A DNA stretch of 64,000 bases, taken from positions 1-64,000 of the forward strand of contig NZ_QSIN01000005.1 in the NCBI RefSeq assembly GCF_003469205.1, read 5' to 3'. Of the stretch, positions 1 to 9,208 are shown piece after piece. Source of the DNA: Collinsella sp. AM33-4BH. GTDB taxonomy: Bacteria; Actinomycetota; Coriobacteriia; Coriobacteriales; Coriobacteriaceae. The notes beneath the pieces are model-generated. The model made no database searches. It worked only from the letters and a program-made list of their open reading frames with translations, and was not told where the DNA came from. How positions within the stretch are numbered: position 1 is the stretch's first letter; the number at the start of each line of letters is the position of its first letter. The position numbers were made by a program, and so were the translations under genes.

Positions 1-1
1 A

Positions 2-22
2 GCTGGCCGCTGCGCGGCCAGC
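2..22. repeat. Short perfect inverted repeat
   Basis: Nine bases on each side (GCTGGCCGC / GCGGCCAGC) pair perfectly around a TGC loop. No T-run follows on the plus strand, and the left side is cut by the window edge, so I cannot tell whether it ends a gene outside the window. Confidence 0.4.
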
Positions 23-36
23 AGACTAAAGTCTTG

Positions 37-70
37 AAAAAAAGCGCCTCGCCCAAGACGGGCAAGGCGC
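37..70 (-). terminator. Rho-independent terminator of purB
   Basis: Read on the minus strand, GCGCCTTGCCC and GGGCGAGGCGC form an 11-bp stem with one G-T pair around GTCTT, followed by seven T. It lies about 45 bases past the purB stop codon. Confidence 0.85.
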
Positions 71-113
71 CAAAGGTTGAAATGCATCCGCAAGCGGTCG
101 AATTAGGTTAACC

Positions 114-1460
114 CTACTCGAAGCTCAGCTGCTCCAGGCGATCGAAGACCGTATCGATGCGGGTGAGGAAGTCCCACGGATCAAAAATCTCGTCGAGCTT
201 CTCCTGGCTGACGGTGCAGCGCGGATCGGCCTCGAGACGCTCCTTAAAGGTGGGGCCAGAGACACAATCCTGCACCTCGTGCCAGGTGGCCATGGCGTTC
301 TCCTGCACAATGGCGTACGCATCCTCGCGGGTGATACCCGTATCGACGAGGGCAAGCAGGACCTTGGAGGAGAAGATGAGGCCGCGGGTCTTGTTGAGAT
401 TGGCCATCATGCGGGCCGGATACAGCTGCAGGCCGTCGATAACGCGAATGAGGCACTGGAACATATGGTCAAGCGCGATGAAGCTATCGGCCTGGGCGAC
501 ACGCTCGGCGGAAGAGTGTGAAATGTCGCGCTCGTGCCACAGGGCGACGTTGTCGAAGGCGACCTGGGCGTTGGACTTCACGACGCGCGACAGACCGCAG
601 ACCTTCTCCATGGTGATGGGGTTGCGCTTGTGTGGCATGGCGGAGCTGCCCTTTTGGCCCTTGCGGAAGGGCTCCTCGGCCTCGAGTGTATCGGTCTTCT
701 GCAGGTTGCGGACCTCGGTCGCGATGCGCTCGCAGGTGGCCGCTGTAGTGGCAAGCACGCCGGCAAGATAGGCGTGGTGATCGCGGCTGATGACCTGCGT
801 GGACAGCGGGTCGTGAACCAGACCCAGGTGCTCACAGACGTACTCCTCGACGAACGGCTCGATGGAGCTGTAGGTGCCGACGGCACCGGAGATGGCACCG
901 AAGGCAACGTTCTTGCGAGCATCCTCAAGACGATCAAGGTCGCGCTTGAGTTCCCATGCCCAAGAGCCAAACTTCATGCCGAAGGTCATCGGCTCAGCAT
1001 GGATGCCATGGGTGCGGCCAGCGCAAAGCGTATTGCGCTCCTCGAAGGCGCGGCGCTTGCAGATCACGCCGAGCTTCTTGACGTCCTCGATAATCAGGTC
1101 ACACGCCTGAGTAAGCTGATAGCACAGAGCAGTATCACCCAGGTCGGAGCTGGTCATACCGTAGTGAACCCAGCGGCTGGGCTTGGGGTCGCCCTCGGGA
1201 ACATCGGCGTCGATGTACTCCTTCATGTTGGTCAGGAAGGCGATGACATCGTGGCGCGTGACCTCCTCGATCTCATCGACCTTTGCCTTCTCAAAGTTGG
1301 CGTGGTCGCGGATCCACTGGGCTTCGTTTTTAGAAATGCCGATCTTGCCGAGCTCCGCCTGGGCCTCGCAGGCCAGGACCTCGATCTCCTGCCAAATGGC
1401 GTACTTGTTCTCGAGGGAGAAGATGTGTCCCATCTCCGGGCGGGTATAGCGATCGATCAT
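114..1460 (-). CDS. purB: Adenylosuccinate lyase
   Basis: This 448-residue enzyme of the fumarase/aspartase superfamily catalyses two purine steps: SAICAR to AICAR plus fumarate, and adenylosuccinate to AMP plus fumarate. The superfamily signature GSSAMPHKRNP is intact, as are the TSSDLGDTA and GRTHGIHAEP segments. I start at MIDRYTRPEM because AAGGAG stands a few bases upstream; the frame is open 22 codons further, but that extension has no ribosome binding site and no conserved sequence. The gene is single, with its own terminator at 37-70. Other purine genes occur far away in this window (purA, purD, purE), so the pathway is scattered. Cytosolic; identity is secure from family motifs. Confidence 0.97.
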   Translation of the reverse strand: MIDRYTRPEMGHIFSLENKYAIWQEIEVLACEAQAELGKIGISKNEAQWIRDHANFEKAKVDEIEEVTRHDVIAFLTNMKEYIDADVPEGDPKPSRWVHYGMTSSDLGDTALCYQLTQACDLIIEDVKKLGVICKRRAFEERNTLCAGRTHGIHAEPMTFGMKFGSWAWELKRDLDRLEDARKNVAFGAISGAVGTYSSIEPFVEEYVCEHLGLVHDPLSTQVISRDHHAYLAGVLATTAATCERIATEVRNLQKTDTLEAEEPFRKGQKGSSAMPHKRNPITMEKVCGLSRVVKSNAQVAFDNVALWHERDISHSSAERVAQADSFIALDHMFQCLIRVIDGLQLYPARMMANLNKTRGLIFSSKVLLALVDTGITREDAYAIVQENAMATWHEVQDCVSGPTFKERLEADPRCTVSQEKLDEIFDPWDFLTRIDTVFDRLEQLSFE

Positions 1461-1559
1461 AGCGGCTCCTTTTTGGTTATTGGCACGTTGGTCGTAACCC
1501 AACCATTGTACCGTGCGCAGGTGCAAGTATGGGCAGCAGGCATGAACCTAACATTTTGG

Positions 1560-1703
1560 AATTGGAGCGGGCATGGGGACATCCGCGTATTTGCTTCGCA
1601 AATCCGCACCGGCTGCGGTCGCCTATCGGCGACCTTGCCTGCTCGCTATAAACGCTTCGCGTTTATTTAACGCTCGCACCCTGTCGGGTTCGAGTCCCGG
1701 CAC
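1560..1703. repeat. tRNA-linked composite hairpin element, copy 1
   Basis: The element lies just downstream of tRNA-Gly. It contains in order: a partial copy of the tRNA-Gly 3' end (GGAGCGGGCA, minus orientation, near 1564); an ATTTGC/GCAAAT hairpin (1589-1603); a 7-bp hairpin GGTCGCC/GGCGACC (1617-1634); an 8-bp hairpin ATAAACGC/GCGTTTAT (1648-1666); and a plus-oriented T-arm GTCGGGTTCGAGTCCC (1683-1698). The same order of parts recurs at 40441-40584 beside tRNA-Ser. Function unknown. Confidence 0.6.
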
Positions 1704-1710
1704 TTTATTG

Positions 1711-1742
1711 AAAAAGGCACAGTAACGAAACGTTACCGTGCC
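1711..1742 (-). terminator. Terminator after tRNA-Gly
   Basis: On the minus strand GGCACGGTAACG pairs with CGTTACTGTGCC around a short TTT loop, and TTTTT follows. It lies 12 bases past the tRNA 3' end. Confidence 0.85.
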
Positions 1743-1753
1743 TGAAATTCGAA

Positions 1754-1828
1754 TGGAGCGGGCAACGGGACTCGAACCCGCGAGTGTCAGCTTGGGAAGC
1801 TGATGCCTTACCACTTGGCGATGCCCGC
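1754..1828 (-). tRNA. tRNA-Gly (anticodon CCC)
   Basis: The minus strand folds as a full cloverleaf with acceptor GCGGGCA/TGCCCGC, D-arm, anticodon stem TCAGC/GCTGA around TTCCCAA, and T-loop TTCGAGT. The CCA end is encoded. The anticodon at loop positions 3-5 is CCC, which reads GGG. A promoter lies at 1842-1871 and a terminator at 1711-1742, so it is a single-gene unit. Confidence 0.95.
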
Positions 1829-1841
1829 ATATGTGGGGGAT

Positions 1842-1871
1842 AGTATAACGCGGTTGTCTTGTTCGATACAA
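1842..1871 (-). promoter_or_regulatory. Promoter of tRNA-Gly
   Basis: On the minus strand a TTGTAT -35 and a TATACT -10 are separated by 18 bases, and the -10 lies 13 bases before the tRNA 5' end. Confidence 0.7.
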
Positions 1872-2125
1872 GGGTGGTGATGCTTGTTTTAGCTGTGGAG
1901 ATTCGTTTGAAAATCGCGTCAATTGTGGAGATGAGGACCTTTGACTTCCTGTTCACCTTATCTTCTACCTGCGCTTTTGCTTGATTGTTGTATTTGAGCT
2001 CAATTTGTCAGGAATTGGGCAAGCTTTTGGTCAGGCTCCGGTACTTACCCGCATGAACCTCGGGGGTAGCCTCATCCTACGCGTCGCAGCCTCCCCGTGC
2101 GGCGCACGAGGGATAAGGAGCAGCC

Positions 2126-5100
2126 ATGTCCAACGCACCCACGCACTCTGTCCACAGCGCAATCGCAACAGGTCCGCTGCTCCTGCTCCTCTTCCTGCTT
2201 TTCGGCTGCCTGGCACCGGGAGCCGCATTTGCCGTCGATGGCTACGACCAGCTCGGCTTCCGCACTATCAGCGATAATTGTGGGCCCTTCTTTATCGGCA
2301 AGTATGAAGCTCAAGACGCCTCGATTGCCTACTGCATGAACCAGGAGCGTCCCGGCCCCACCAAGCCGGGCGGCCCATGGCTCAACTTTGATCAAGGCTG
2401 GGTGTGGCTCGACGACGAGTTCGCAGCAATCGTTTGTCACGGATATCCTACCGCCGCGTCGTTTGGCGGTTACCATCTTTCACCCGATCGCGCCCGCGCC
2501 GCCACCCAGCTTGCCGTATGGATGCTCAACGGCACTACCCATGTCGACGGCACCTACTCCTACACGACCGCTCAGGGCAAAACCAAGAGCGGGCACTTTA
2601 CCGCCGACAATGAAGTCGTGGCGGCTGCGCGGTGGCTCCACGACAGCGCAAAATCAGGAAGCATCAAAGCCGCTCCGCACCGCGCGCGGCGCTATATAGG
2701 AACCGTATCGGGCGGCAGCAAACGTCAAGACATGCTCTATGTACTGCCGGCGGTCTCTGTTTCCTTCCAAAAGCAGTCTGCAAACGCTGCCATTACCAGC
2801 GGAAACAATACTTATCAGTTTGACGGGGCAACATTCGATGTTTTTGAGAGCGCCAGCGGCGCGCGTGTCGGCACCGTCCAGATGGACAGCAACGGTCGAG
2901 CGCAGGCAACACTCCTACCCAACACGGCATACTACCTAGTTGAGACAACAGCGCCAGCTGGTTATATCTCCCTGCACGATCGCATTGCCTTTACCACGAC
3001 GAATAACGGCGGATACGTCACCATTGATGAACAACCCGGCACCATTACCTTGCGCATTGTAAAGCTCGACGCCGCAACGAATGCAGGCCCCCAAGTTGGA
3101 GCTTCGCTCGCAGGAGCAGAATTCGTGTGCGTATCGCAATCAACCCCTGGATGGACACAAACTCTCAGGACCGATGAAAGCGGTCGAGCTACCCTCACCG
3201 ATGTCCCCCTGGGAACCTTTACCATCTATGAATCGAAGGCGCCCGAGGGCTATTTGCCCTCCGGTGACAGTTGGTCTTACACCGTTGGAGCCGACCAACT
3301 CGGCGATTCAGGCGTGGTCGAGATCGAATCTCGCGTTTCCAATATCCCCATTGCGTTTGACCTTGATATTTCCAAATTCAAGGACTACGGCAATAGCGAT
3401 CAATCCGGCCTGGAGCAGCCGGCAGGAGATGTTGTCTTTGAGGTTGTCAGTAACAACTCTCAGCAGGTTGTTGGCACACTGACTACAAACATCTATGGCT
3501 TTGCCTCCACCAAAGACCAGCCCGAAGCATGGTTCGGCACAGGCAAGCGACCAGCCGGTGTCCACGGAGCCGTCCCATACGACCGCGCCGGCTACACGGT
3601 TCGTGAGGTTCCGGAAACCGTCCCCGAGGGTTTTAAACGTGCGGGGGAATGGACCGTCGAGGCCAATCAGATTTCCGACGGCGCCGAGCTTCAATATATC
3701 GTGGACAACCACGCCCTGTCGACGCATCTCCAGATTGTAAAACGCGATGCCCAAACAGGCGCCTCTGTTCCCCTAGCCGGATTCACCTTCCAACTCCTCG
3801 ACAGCAATCACAAACCTGTCTCACAAACATGCTGGTATCCAGCATATAACGTAATGGACACCTTTACGACTGACGCGACCGGCACCGTCACACTGCCCGA
3901 ATCGCTCATGCCGGGCACCTATTATGTACGCGAAACCTCGGCCAAAGAGCCCTATCTTGTCGGCGGAGAGATCGAGGTGAACATACCCGCCGATATAAAC
4001 CTAACGCCCGTTGCAATCGTCTCGTATTATAACCACGCCGCGACCGGAAACATCAGGATCGTTAAAACCGATGCCGTAGACGGCAGCAGCCTCGCGGGCG
4101 CCACCTTTGAGATCCGTGCCTCAGGTGATATCGTGCGCCCCGACGGTAGCATTGCCGCGCTCGACGGTGAGACTGTCGCTACCGTCACGACGGATGAAAC
4201 TGGAGAAGCACGCGCGGACGACCTCCCGCTGGGATCTGGCACCGCACGCTACGAGGTTGTCGAGACTCAAGCGCCGACCGGCTTCTTACTCGACCGGACG
4301 CACCATATCGTCGACCTTACCTATGCCGACCAGAAAACACCCGTTGTGGAAGCACGGCTTAACGTATCCGACGATTACACCAAGGTTGATATCTCCAAGG
4401 TCGATGCAAGCGGAGAGCAGGAAGTGAAAGGCGCACAGCTCACCTTATATGGTCCCGATAAAACCGAAATAGACTCCTGGACCTCATCCGACAAGCCGCA
4501 CCGCATCGAACATCTTGCACCCGGCACCTACTCGTTGCGCGAAACGATGTCTCCGCGGACCTATGACCTTGCCGAGGAGATAACGTTTGAAATAAAGGAT
4601 ACGGGAGAAGTCCAATCCGTCGCGATGAAGGATGCGCCCATCGAGATCAAAGGACAGGTCGACAAGCGTCAGGAACTTGTCCAACCTATCGGGAAGGGTC
4701 TGTTGGCTAACGGCGATGGAAAAAACCGCGCCGCGATGCAAACCAATACGGATGGGCTTTTCTCCTATACCATCGATGCTCGAAACGATTCCGCTACTTG
4801 GGTTGATGAGTTTACGATTACCGATGATCTTGAGTGCGCCAAAGACGGCACGGCGAGATTCGTCTCAATCGAAACCCCTGTCGCCATCGGCGACCTCAAC
4901 GGTCTGTGCAACGTGTGGTATCGCACGACGCCGTTGGACTCGACAGACGTCGATGAGCCGGCAAACGCGACGCTTGGCGATGGGCACGAAAATCCTTGGC
5001 TTGAGTCAGACGAAGTAAAAGAGAGTCTGGGTGAAGATTGCCGCCTCGTCGATTACGACGGCTGGCACCTCTGGAAGGCGGATGTCTCGACCACGGAATC

Positions 5101-5557
5101 CGCCACACTCGAGGCGAAAGAACTCGACCTTGCATCCAATACCGTCGTGACGGGCATTCGCATTGAATACGGTGCGGTAGCCGCCGACTTTACGACTCGA
5201 AGCGATACGGATTCTTGGACCCGTGATGATCTCAAAGATGAGCACGACGACCTTGACGATGCCAAAGCAATCCTTGGCACAGATGCTCGGGGCGCAGTCG
5301 TGCACATGCAGGCAACATCGGCTTACACACCCCAAACTGCACTCACCAACAGCGCACGCGTCGATCTTTGCCGCAACGGCGGCGGCGATAAACTTGAGTC
5401 ACATGACGAGGACAGTGTCATTCAACGCTGTACCCTACCGCAGGACCTACCGGCAACAGGATCAGCTCCCATCGCCGCTTGCATCACCGCGCTCCTGACC
5501 TCGGGTGCCGCAGCCCTATGGTTCGCTCGCCTTAGGTCAATCCCAAAGAAGCGCTAG
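2126..5557 (+). CDS. Sortase-anchored thioester-domain adhesin with SpaA/Cna-B repeats
   Basis: A 1143-residue surface protein. A signal peptide (about 1-36, ending AFA) leads into an N-terminal domain with Cys70 (AYCMNQ) and Gln128 in TQLAVW. This Cys plus T-Q-x-A-V-W pair is the hallmark of Gram-positive thioester adhesin domains, whose internal Cys-Gln bond can react covalently with host proteins. About six SpaA/Cna-B modules follow, each starting with a Lys-containing strand (VKLDA, SKFKD, VKRDA, VKTDA, SKVDA) and ending with a Glu-containing one (VETTAP, YESKAP, RETSAK, VETQAP), as expected for isopeptide-stabilised stalks. The end is LPATG (1108-1112), a hydrophobic helix and RLRSIPKKR, a classical sortase signal. 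AAGGAGC supports the start. The 254 bases before it, past the tRNA-Gly promoter, hold nothing I can recognise with confidence. No sortase gene is in the window. Confidence 0.85.
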   Translation: MSNAPTHSVHSAIATGPLLLLLFLLFGCLAPGAAFAVDGYDQLGFRTISDNCGPFFIGKYEAQDASIAYCMNQERPGPTKPGGPWLNFDQGWVWLDDEFAAIVCHGYPTAASFGGYHLSPDRARAATQLAVWMLNGTTHVDGTYSYTTAQGKTKSGHFTADNEVVAAARWLHDSAKSGSIKAAPHRARRYIGTVSGGSKRQDMLYVLPAVSVSFQKQSANAAITSGNNTYQFDGATFDVFESASGARVGTVQMDSNGRAQATLLPNTAYYLVETTAPAGYISLHDRIAFTTTNNGGYVTIDEQPGTITLRIVKLDAATNAGPQVGASLAGAEFVCVSQSTPGWTQTLRTDESGRATLTDVPLGTFTIYESKAPEGYLPSGDSWSYTVGADQLGDSGVVEIESRVSNIPIAFDLDISKFKDYGNSDQSGLEQPAGDVVFEVVSNNSQQVVGTLTTNIYGFASTKDQPEAWFGTGKRPAGVHGAVPYDRAGYTVREVPETVPEGFKRAGEWTVEANQISDGAELQYIVDNHALSTHLQIVKRDAQTGASVPLAGFTFQLLDSNHKPVSQTCWYPAYNVMDTFTTDATGTVTLPESLMPGTYYVRETSAKEPYLVGGEIEVNIPADINLTPVAIVSYYNHAATGNIRIVKTDAVDGSSLAGATFEIRASGDIVRPDGSIAALDGETVATVTTDETGEARADDLPLGSGTARYEVVETQAPTGFLLDRTHHIVDLTYADQKTPVVEARLNVSDDYTKVDISKVDASGEQEVKGAQLTLYGPDKTEIDSWTSSDKPHRIEHLAPGTYSLRETMSPRTYDLAEEITFEIKDTGEVQSVAMKDAPIEIKGQVDKRQELVQPIGKGLLANGDGKNRAAMQTNTDGLFSYTIDARNDSATWVDEFTITDDLECAKDGTARFVSIETPVAIGDLNGLCNVWYRTTPLDSTDVDEPANATLGDGHENPWLESDEVKESLGEDCRLVDYDGWHLWKADVSTTESATLEAKELDLASNTVVTGIRIEYGAVAADFTTRSDTDSWTRDDLKDEHDDLDDAKAILGTDARGAVVHMQATSAYTPQTALTNSARVDLCRNGGGDKLESHDEDSVIQRCTLPQDLPATGSAPIAACITALLTSGAAALWFARLRSIPKKR

Positions 5558-5566
5558 AGCGATGAA

Positions 5567-5602
5567 AAAGCGGGCGAGCCAGTCCCCCGGCTCGCCCGCT
5601 TT
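5567..5602. terminator. Bidirectional terminator between convergent genes
   Basis: AAAGCGGGCGAGCC pairs over 14 bases with GGCTCGCCCGCTTT around AGTCCCC. T-rich sequence follows on both strands. It sits between the adhesin gene and the small minus-strand gene that converge here. Confidence 0.75.
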
Positions 5603-5623
5603 CAATCATTTAAATCGCCGCAT

Positions 5624-5842
5624 CTACTCTGCAGACGAAGATCCACCATCAACGATTGCTTGCTCGGACTCAGGAATCCCATCGGCACCCGTGCTCTGTT
5701 CTTGCTCCACCTCTTCGCTGATTGCGGAGGCGGGGGTCGAGCCCTTCGCGCCCACGATGTAGGCAGCTCCAAGCCCTAACGCAATGGCAATCAAGGTCAA
5801 AATCACGTAGACAGGCCAATGGCGCTTAATATACGAAAACAC
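5624..5842 (-). CDS. Small single-pass membrane protein, function unknown
   Basis: 72 residues: a short basic N-terminus (MFSYIKRHWP), one hydrophobic helix at about 11-31, and an acidic, Ser/Glu-rich tail that should lie outside the membrane. The start is GTG, supported by AAGGAG seven bases upstream. It is 21 bases downstream of the M28-like gene on the same strand and is probably co-transcribed with it, ending at the shared terminator at 5567-5602. I do not recognise a family, and low-complexity tails of this kind give little functional information. Confidence 0.6.
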   Translation of the reverse strand: MFSYIKRHWPVYVILTLIAIALGLGAAYIVGAKGSTPASAISEEVEQEQSTGADGIPESEQAIVDGGSSSAE

Positions 5843-5863
5843 GTTGACTCCTTAGAGCTCCGT

Positions 5864-8800
5864 CTACGAACGGCGGATAACCTCGGTCACGACCTCGGAT
5901 ACCGTGGCAATGTTCGTCGGGTTGACATTGTGGGGCAGGTCGTCCTCGGTACGAGCGCAAGCCAGACGCGTGCCGTCCACGCCGGCGATGGTGAGGGCTC
6001 GGCGGCTCGCCTCGAGCGCGGCGTAGGCATCGGTCTTGGCATAGGGCATCTCGAGCGCGCCACAATCGACATGGAACGACTTGCACACCTTGCTGACCAG
6101 GTTCATGATGCGGCGATCACCCTTGAGCAGCTGCTGTTCGCCCTCAACCGTCACCACCGAAAGCCTACCGGCGCCGACGGATTCAAGATTGATGAAGAAG
6201 ACGCCGCGGAGCTTATCGCGATGCGAAGCCAAGAAGGCCTTCATACCGGAGCCATCACAATCCGAGGCGCCCGTTGCCACAAACCAGATATCGTGACCGA
6301 GCAGCTCATCGTCGCCCATAGAGGCGACAGCCGAGAGCATATCTTCGGAAGAAGCGCCGTCGGAAGACGTAGCGCCGCCCTTCCAGCCATCGTTATCGTC
6401 CTCGAAATTATCCCACGAACCGATGCCGCGACCGGACTTCTTGGCATCGTAATCGTCTTCGACGCCCAGCCAGTCACTCATGCTGTCCTGTTCGTTTTTC
6501 TTTTTACGACCGAACAGGCCGCCCAGGCCGCGCTTGCGAGACTTAGGTGCCGCAGGGGCGGGAGCCGAAATGGTCTCGATCGGCTGTGCGCCCGACGCAA
6601 CGGGCATAGGAGGCGCAACGGGTGCCGATGTGGGTTCGGGACCCTGAGCGGTAGCAAAGGGGTCGTTGACCTGTGCGGAGGGATCGGGAAGGTCGAACAG
6701 CGACGTGCGAGACGCAACGTTTGTCTGCTTCATCGACGGCAGCGACGGATCGGGAACCGAAGCCAGCGGAGACGAGGAGGGTGCAGGCGACGGTGCCGAC
6801 GCCGGATCGGGAACATTCATCTGCGGACGCGGCGATGCTTGGGAGGAAATCTGGGCCATAAGGGAATCGACCGTTTCGTCCTGAGTGGGAGCGACATCGG
6901 CAACCGTGGCACCGGAACCACTCGGGATCGGCATGGTGAAAATCTGCGTGGAGTAAGGCCTCGACCCATCTGTCTCGGGAGCCTCGGAAACCGCAGGCAC
7001 TTCCTCCTGCTCGACCTCGGTCGAATCACCTTGATCGGCTGCCGCGTATTGCTCTTCGTCACAGTTGACCTCGACGGGCTCGTGCCCGGCGACATCTTGG
7101 ATTTCGGCAGCATCAATAGGCTCGTCATCGTCTGCCGCGTCGCCCTGCTCATCGGAAACAGGAAGGGGCTCGGCAATCGCGGTGCCTTGCTTTTCAAACG
7201 TTATCGTGGAATCGAACTGCGCGGCATCAAACGACATGGTGCTATCGACGTGCTGCTGAGCCTCAAAGGACGTTGTAGCTTCGGCGGCGTCGACAGGCAC
7301 GGACTGCATAGCCTCGTTCTGCTCGAACTCTTGCGCCGCGCGCTCACGTGCCGCCTCGGCTGCCTGCTGCTGAGCGATAGCCTCCTGCTCGGCAGCCTCG
7401 CGTGCGGCAGCGCGCTTCCCCTCGAAATCGTCGACAAATTTCCTGCCCTTTGCAAGCGCACCCTTAAAGAAGTTGGAAGCGCTGGCGCCAATCGAAGAGA
7501 ACGCGGATGCAATATCGGCATGGGGCGTTGCCGCGGGAATCTCGGCCGAGAAATCAGTATCGCTCTCGTAAGACACGCGCCTCGGCTGTTCAGCGTAATC
7601 GTCGTCAGGCTCGTCCGTAACGTCTTGCGCCGGCGCGGCGGGAGCCAAAATGTCCAGTCCTGCCGCGGGATCGATCGCGGACACCGCCTCGGGCTCGGCA
7701 ACGGCAGCGGCAACCGCGGCAGACTCATCATCCACGGCGACAACGGGCGCAGATGCAGTCACGACGGGGGCAGGCTCGGGCTCAAACGTCGGCTCCTCGC
7801 CTTCCTCGTAATCGAGCGTGCAGGACTCGGGAAGCATTCCGAGCGCACGGATGGCATCCGAACCAAAGCGGATGTTGCCGGCGGCATTGCGATAGAGCCT
7901 GGGCTCGGGCTCGGCCGCGACAGGCTCCTCCGCCGGCTCGGCAGTGGGAACCTCGTCATTGAACTCTTCGGCCTGGACAGCCTGATTCTGATCCTCGGGC
8001 ACGATGGCGCCAATCAGCGTCTCGTCGGCAGACGCACCCTCAAAGCCCTCGATCTGCTCGTCGAAAGCCTCGCCCTGTTCGGGCTCGGTCTGAGCGTCGG
8101 GAGCAATCGGCTGACCGAACTCGTCCTCGGCGTAGGTAGGCTCTTCATACTCGATGGTGTTGCCGTAGTCGTTTTGCTGTTGGGCCGCGGCATACTCCGC
8201 TGCTGCGCGCGCCATCTCCTCGGCACGACGCTTCTGCTCCCCAAAATAGGTATCGAACGGAACATCGTCGGGAAACTCGTTTTCGCCCTGGAAGGGAGCA
8301 ACGTTGTCCATAACGCCGAGCATAGCGGCGACAGAAGACTTGTTGCACACTGCGCCGGACGTATAGGGAAGCACAAAACGGTTAGAAATGATGTTTGCCG
8401 CGTTGGCGAGCGCAACGAGGGAAGCGAGGATCGCGACAATCCACAGCAGAACCTTGAGCGCGCCGGGGAGCGGCAGGATACGCAAGATGGCAACGGCAGC
8501 AGGGGCAACCGTGGCAACGGGCAACAGCTTGGCGATGAGCGCACGATACGAAGCATAGGGCTCGCGGGCGAGCAGCTCAGCACGGGGAGAGTCGTAGTGT
8601 GCGACAACGACCACCGGGCGGTTGCGCGGAGACGCGAGCGGGCCCGAGGCCTTGTGGTAGGCGATGACATTTTGGCTCACGCCCGTCTTGCCCAGGCGCG
8701 AAACCACGGGGTGGCCCGTGCGCTCGAGCACGTAAAGAACGGCGCCGACAATGGCCAGCAAGGTGCCGACCAAGCCGATGCCGCCACCGATGCCCATCAG

Positions 8801-9010
8801 CAGGGCGGCGGCAAACGCAAGAATACCGGTAACGGCAAATGCCAACCTGCTGGGCGCCGGGGCATTGAACTCCTGAACCTCGGGATCAAAGCCGTGGTTG
8901 CGGAAGATCTGAGCGATATCCTCGGCAGCCAAGCGCTCTTCTTCGCTGCATGCCGGCGTGATGCCGGTGTTCTGCAGCAGGTGGTTAATATAGTTCTGGG
9001 TGTTCGCCAT
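5864..9010 (-). CDS. M28-peptidase-like membrane protein with a very long acidic insert
   Basis: 1048 residues. Residues 1-245 resemble the first half of an M28 aminopeptidase-type domain (VVVVAHYDSPR, His138 and Asp140 as the usual HxD pair; GAVCNKSSVAAML in the place of the metal-binding D-N motif) with two hydrophobic hairpins inserted at about 57-96 and 160-205. Residues about 250-895 are low-complexity, rich in Glu, Ala, Pro and Asp. The second half returns at about 900-1048 (GHDIWFVATGA, FINLESVGAG, KTDAYAAL). The canonical E-E pair and the final S-D-H histidine are not seen (GASDCDG and KTDAY instead), so metal-dependent catalysis is doubtful. The ATG is preceded by GGAG; a longer open frame upstream lacks conservation. 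It is probably a membrane scaffold or dead peptidase; function unproven. Confidence 0.65.
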   Translation of the reverse strand: MANTQNYINHLLQNTGITPACSEEERLAAEDIAQIFRNHGFDPEVQEFNAPAPSRLAFAVTGILAFAAALLMGIGGGIGLVGTLLAIVGAVLYVLERTGHPVVSRLGKTGVSQNVIAYHKASGPLASPRNRPVVVVAHYDSPRAELLAREPYASYRALIAKLLPVATVAPAAVAILRILPLPGALKVLLWIVAILASLVALANAANIISNRFVLPYTSGAVCNKSSVAAMLGVMDNVAPFQGENEFPDDVPFDTYFGEQKRRAEEMARAAAEYAAAQQQNDYGNTIEYEEPTYAEDEFGQPIAPDAQTEPEQGEAFDEQIEGFEGASADETLIGAIVPEDQNQAVQAEEFNDEVPTAEPAEEPVAAEPEPRLYRNAAGNIRFGSDAIRALGMLPESCTLDYEEGEEPTFEPEPAPVVTASAPVVAVDDESAAVAAAVAEPEAVSAIDPAAGLDILAPAAPAQDVTDEPDDDYAEQPRRVSYESDTDFSAEIPAATPHADIASAFSSIGASASNFFKGALAKGRKFVDDFEGKRAAAREAAEQEAIAQQQAAEAARERAAQEFEQNEAMQSVPVDAAEATTSFEAQQHVDSTMSFDAAQFDSTITFEKQGTAIAEPLPVSDEQGDAADDDEPIDAAEIQDVAGHEPVEVNCDEEQYAAADQGDSTEVEQEEVPAVSEAPETDGSRPYSTQIFTMPIPSGSGATVADVAPTQDETVDSLMAQISSQASPRPQMNVPDPASAPSPAPSSSPLASVPDPSLPSMKQTNVASRTSLFDLPDPSAQVNDPFATAQGPEPTSAPVAPPMPVASGAQPIETISAPAPAAPKSRKRGLGGLFGRKKKNEQDSMSDWLGVEDDYDAKKSGRGIGSWDNFEDDNDGWKGGATSSDGASSEDMLSAVASMGDDELLGHDIWFVATGASDCDGSGMKAFLASHRDKLRGVFFINLESVGAGRLSVVTVEGEQQLLKGDRRIMNLVSKVCKSFHVDCGALEMPYAKTDAYAALEASRRALTIAGVDGTRLACARTEDDLPHNVNPTNIATVSEVVTEVIRRS

Positions 9011-9208
9011 GTGCGCTCCACATCCATAATCCGACAAATAGGCCCAATGCATGCACATTAGAACCGTATATAGTCGAAAGTATACCCCGAGCGAGCGCAA
9101 ACGACCGAATTCGGGCCATCTTAACGCCCCGAGCGGACAAGGATATAGCCTAATCTCCATATCGGACTAAAATCATGGCAGCAAACCACCTTCTCATGCG
9201 AGGACTCT

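Noticed and set aside
1680..1712. Second tRNA gene on the plus strand at the T-arm-like sequence
   Set aside because: Only a T-arm is present; no D-arm, anticodon arm or complementary acceptor could be folded from the sequence before it.
5819..9061. 1080-residue open frame on the plus strand opposite the M28-like gene
   Set aside because: It is antisense to a gene with a recognisable domain, is full of Arg/Gly/Leu low-complexity typical of mirrored GC-rich codons, and has no ribosome binding site or domain.
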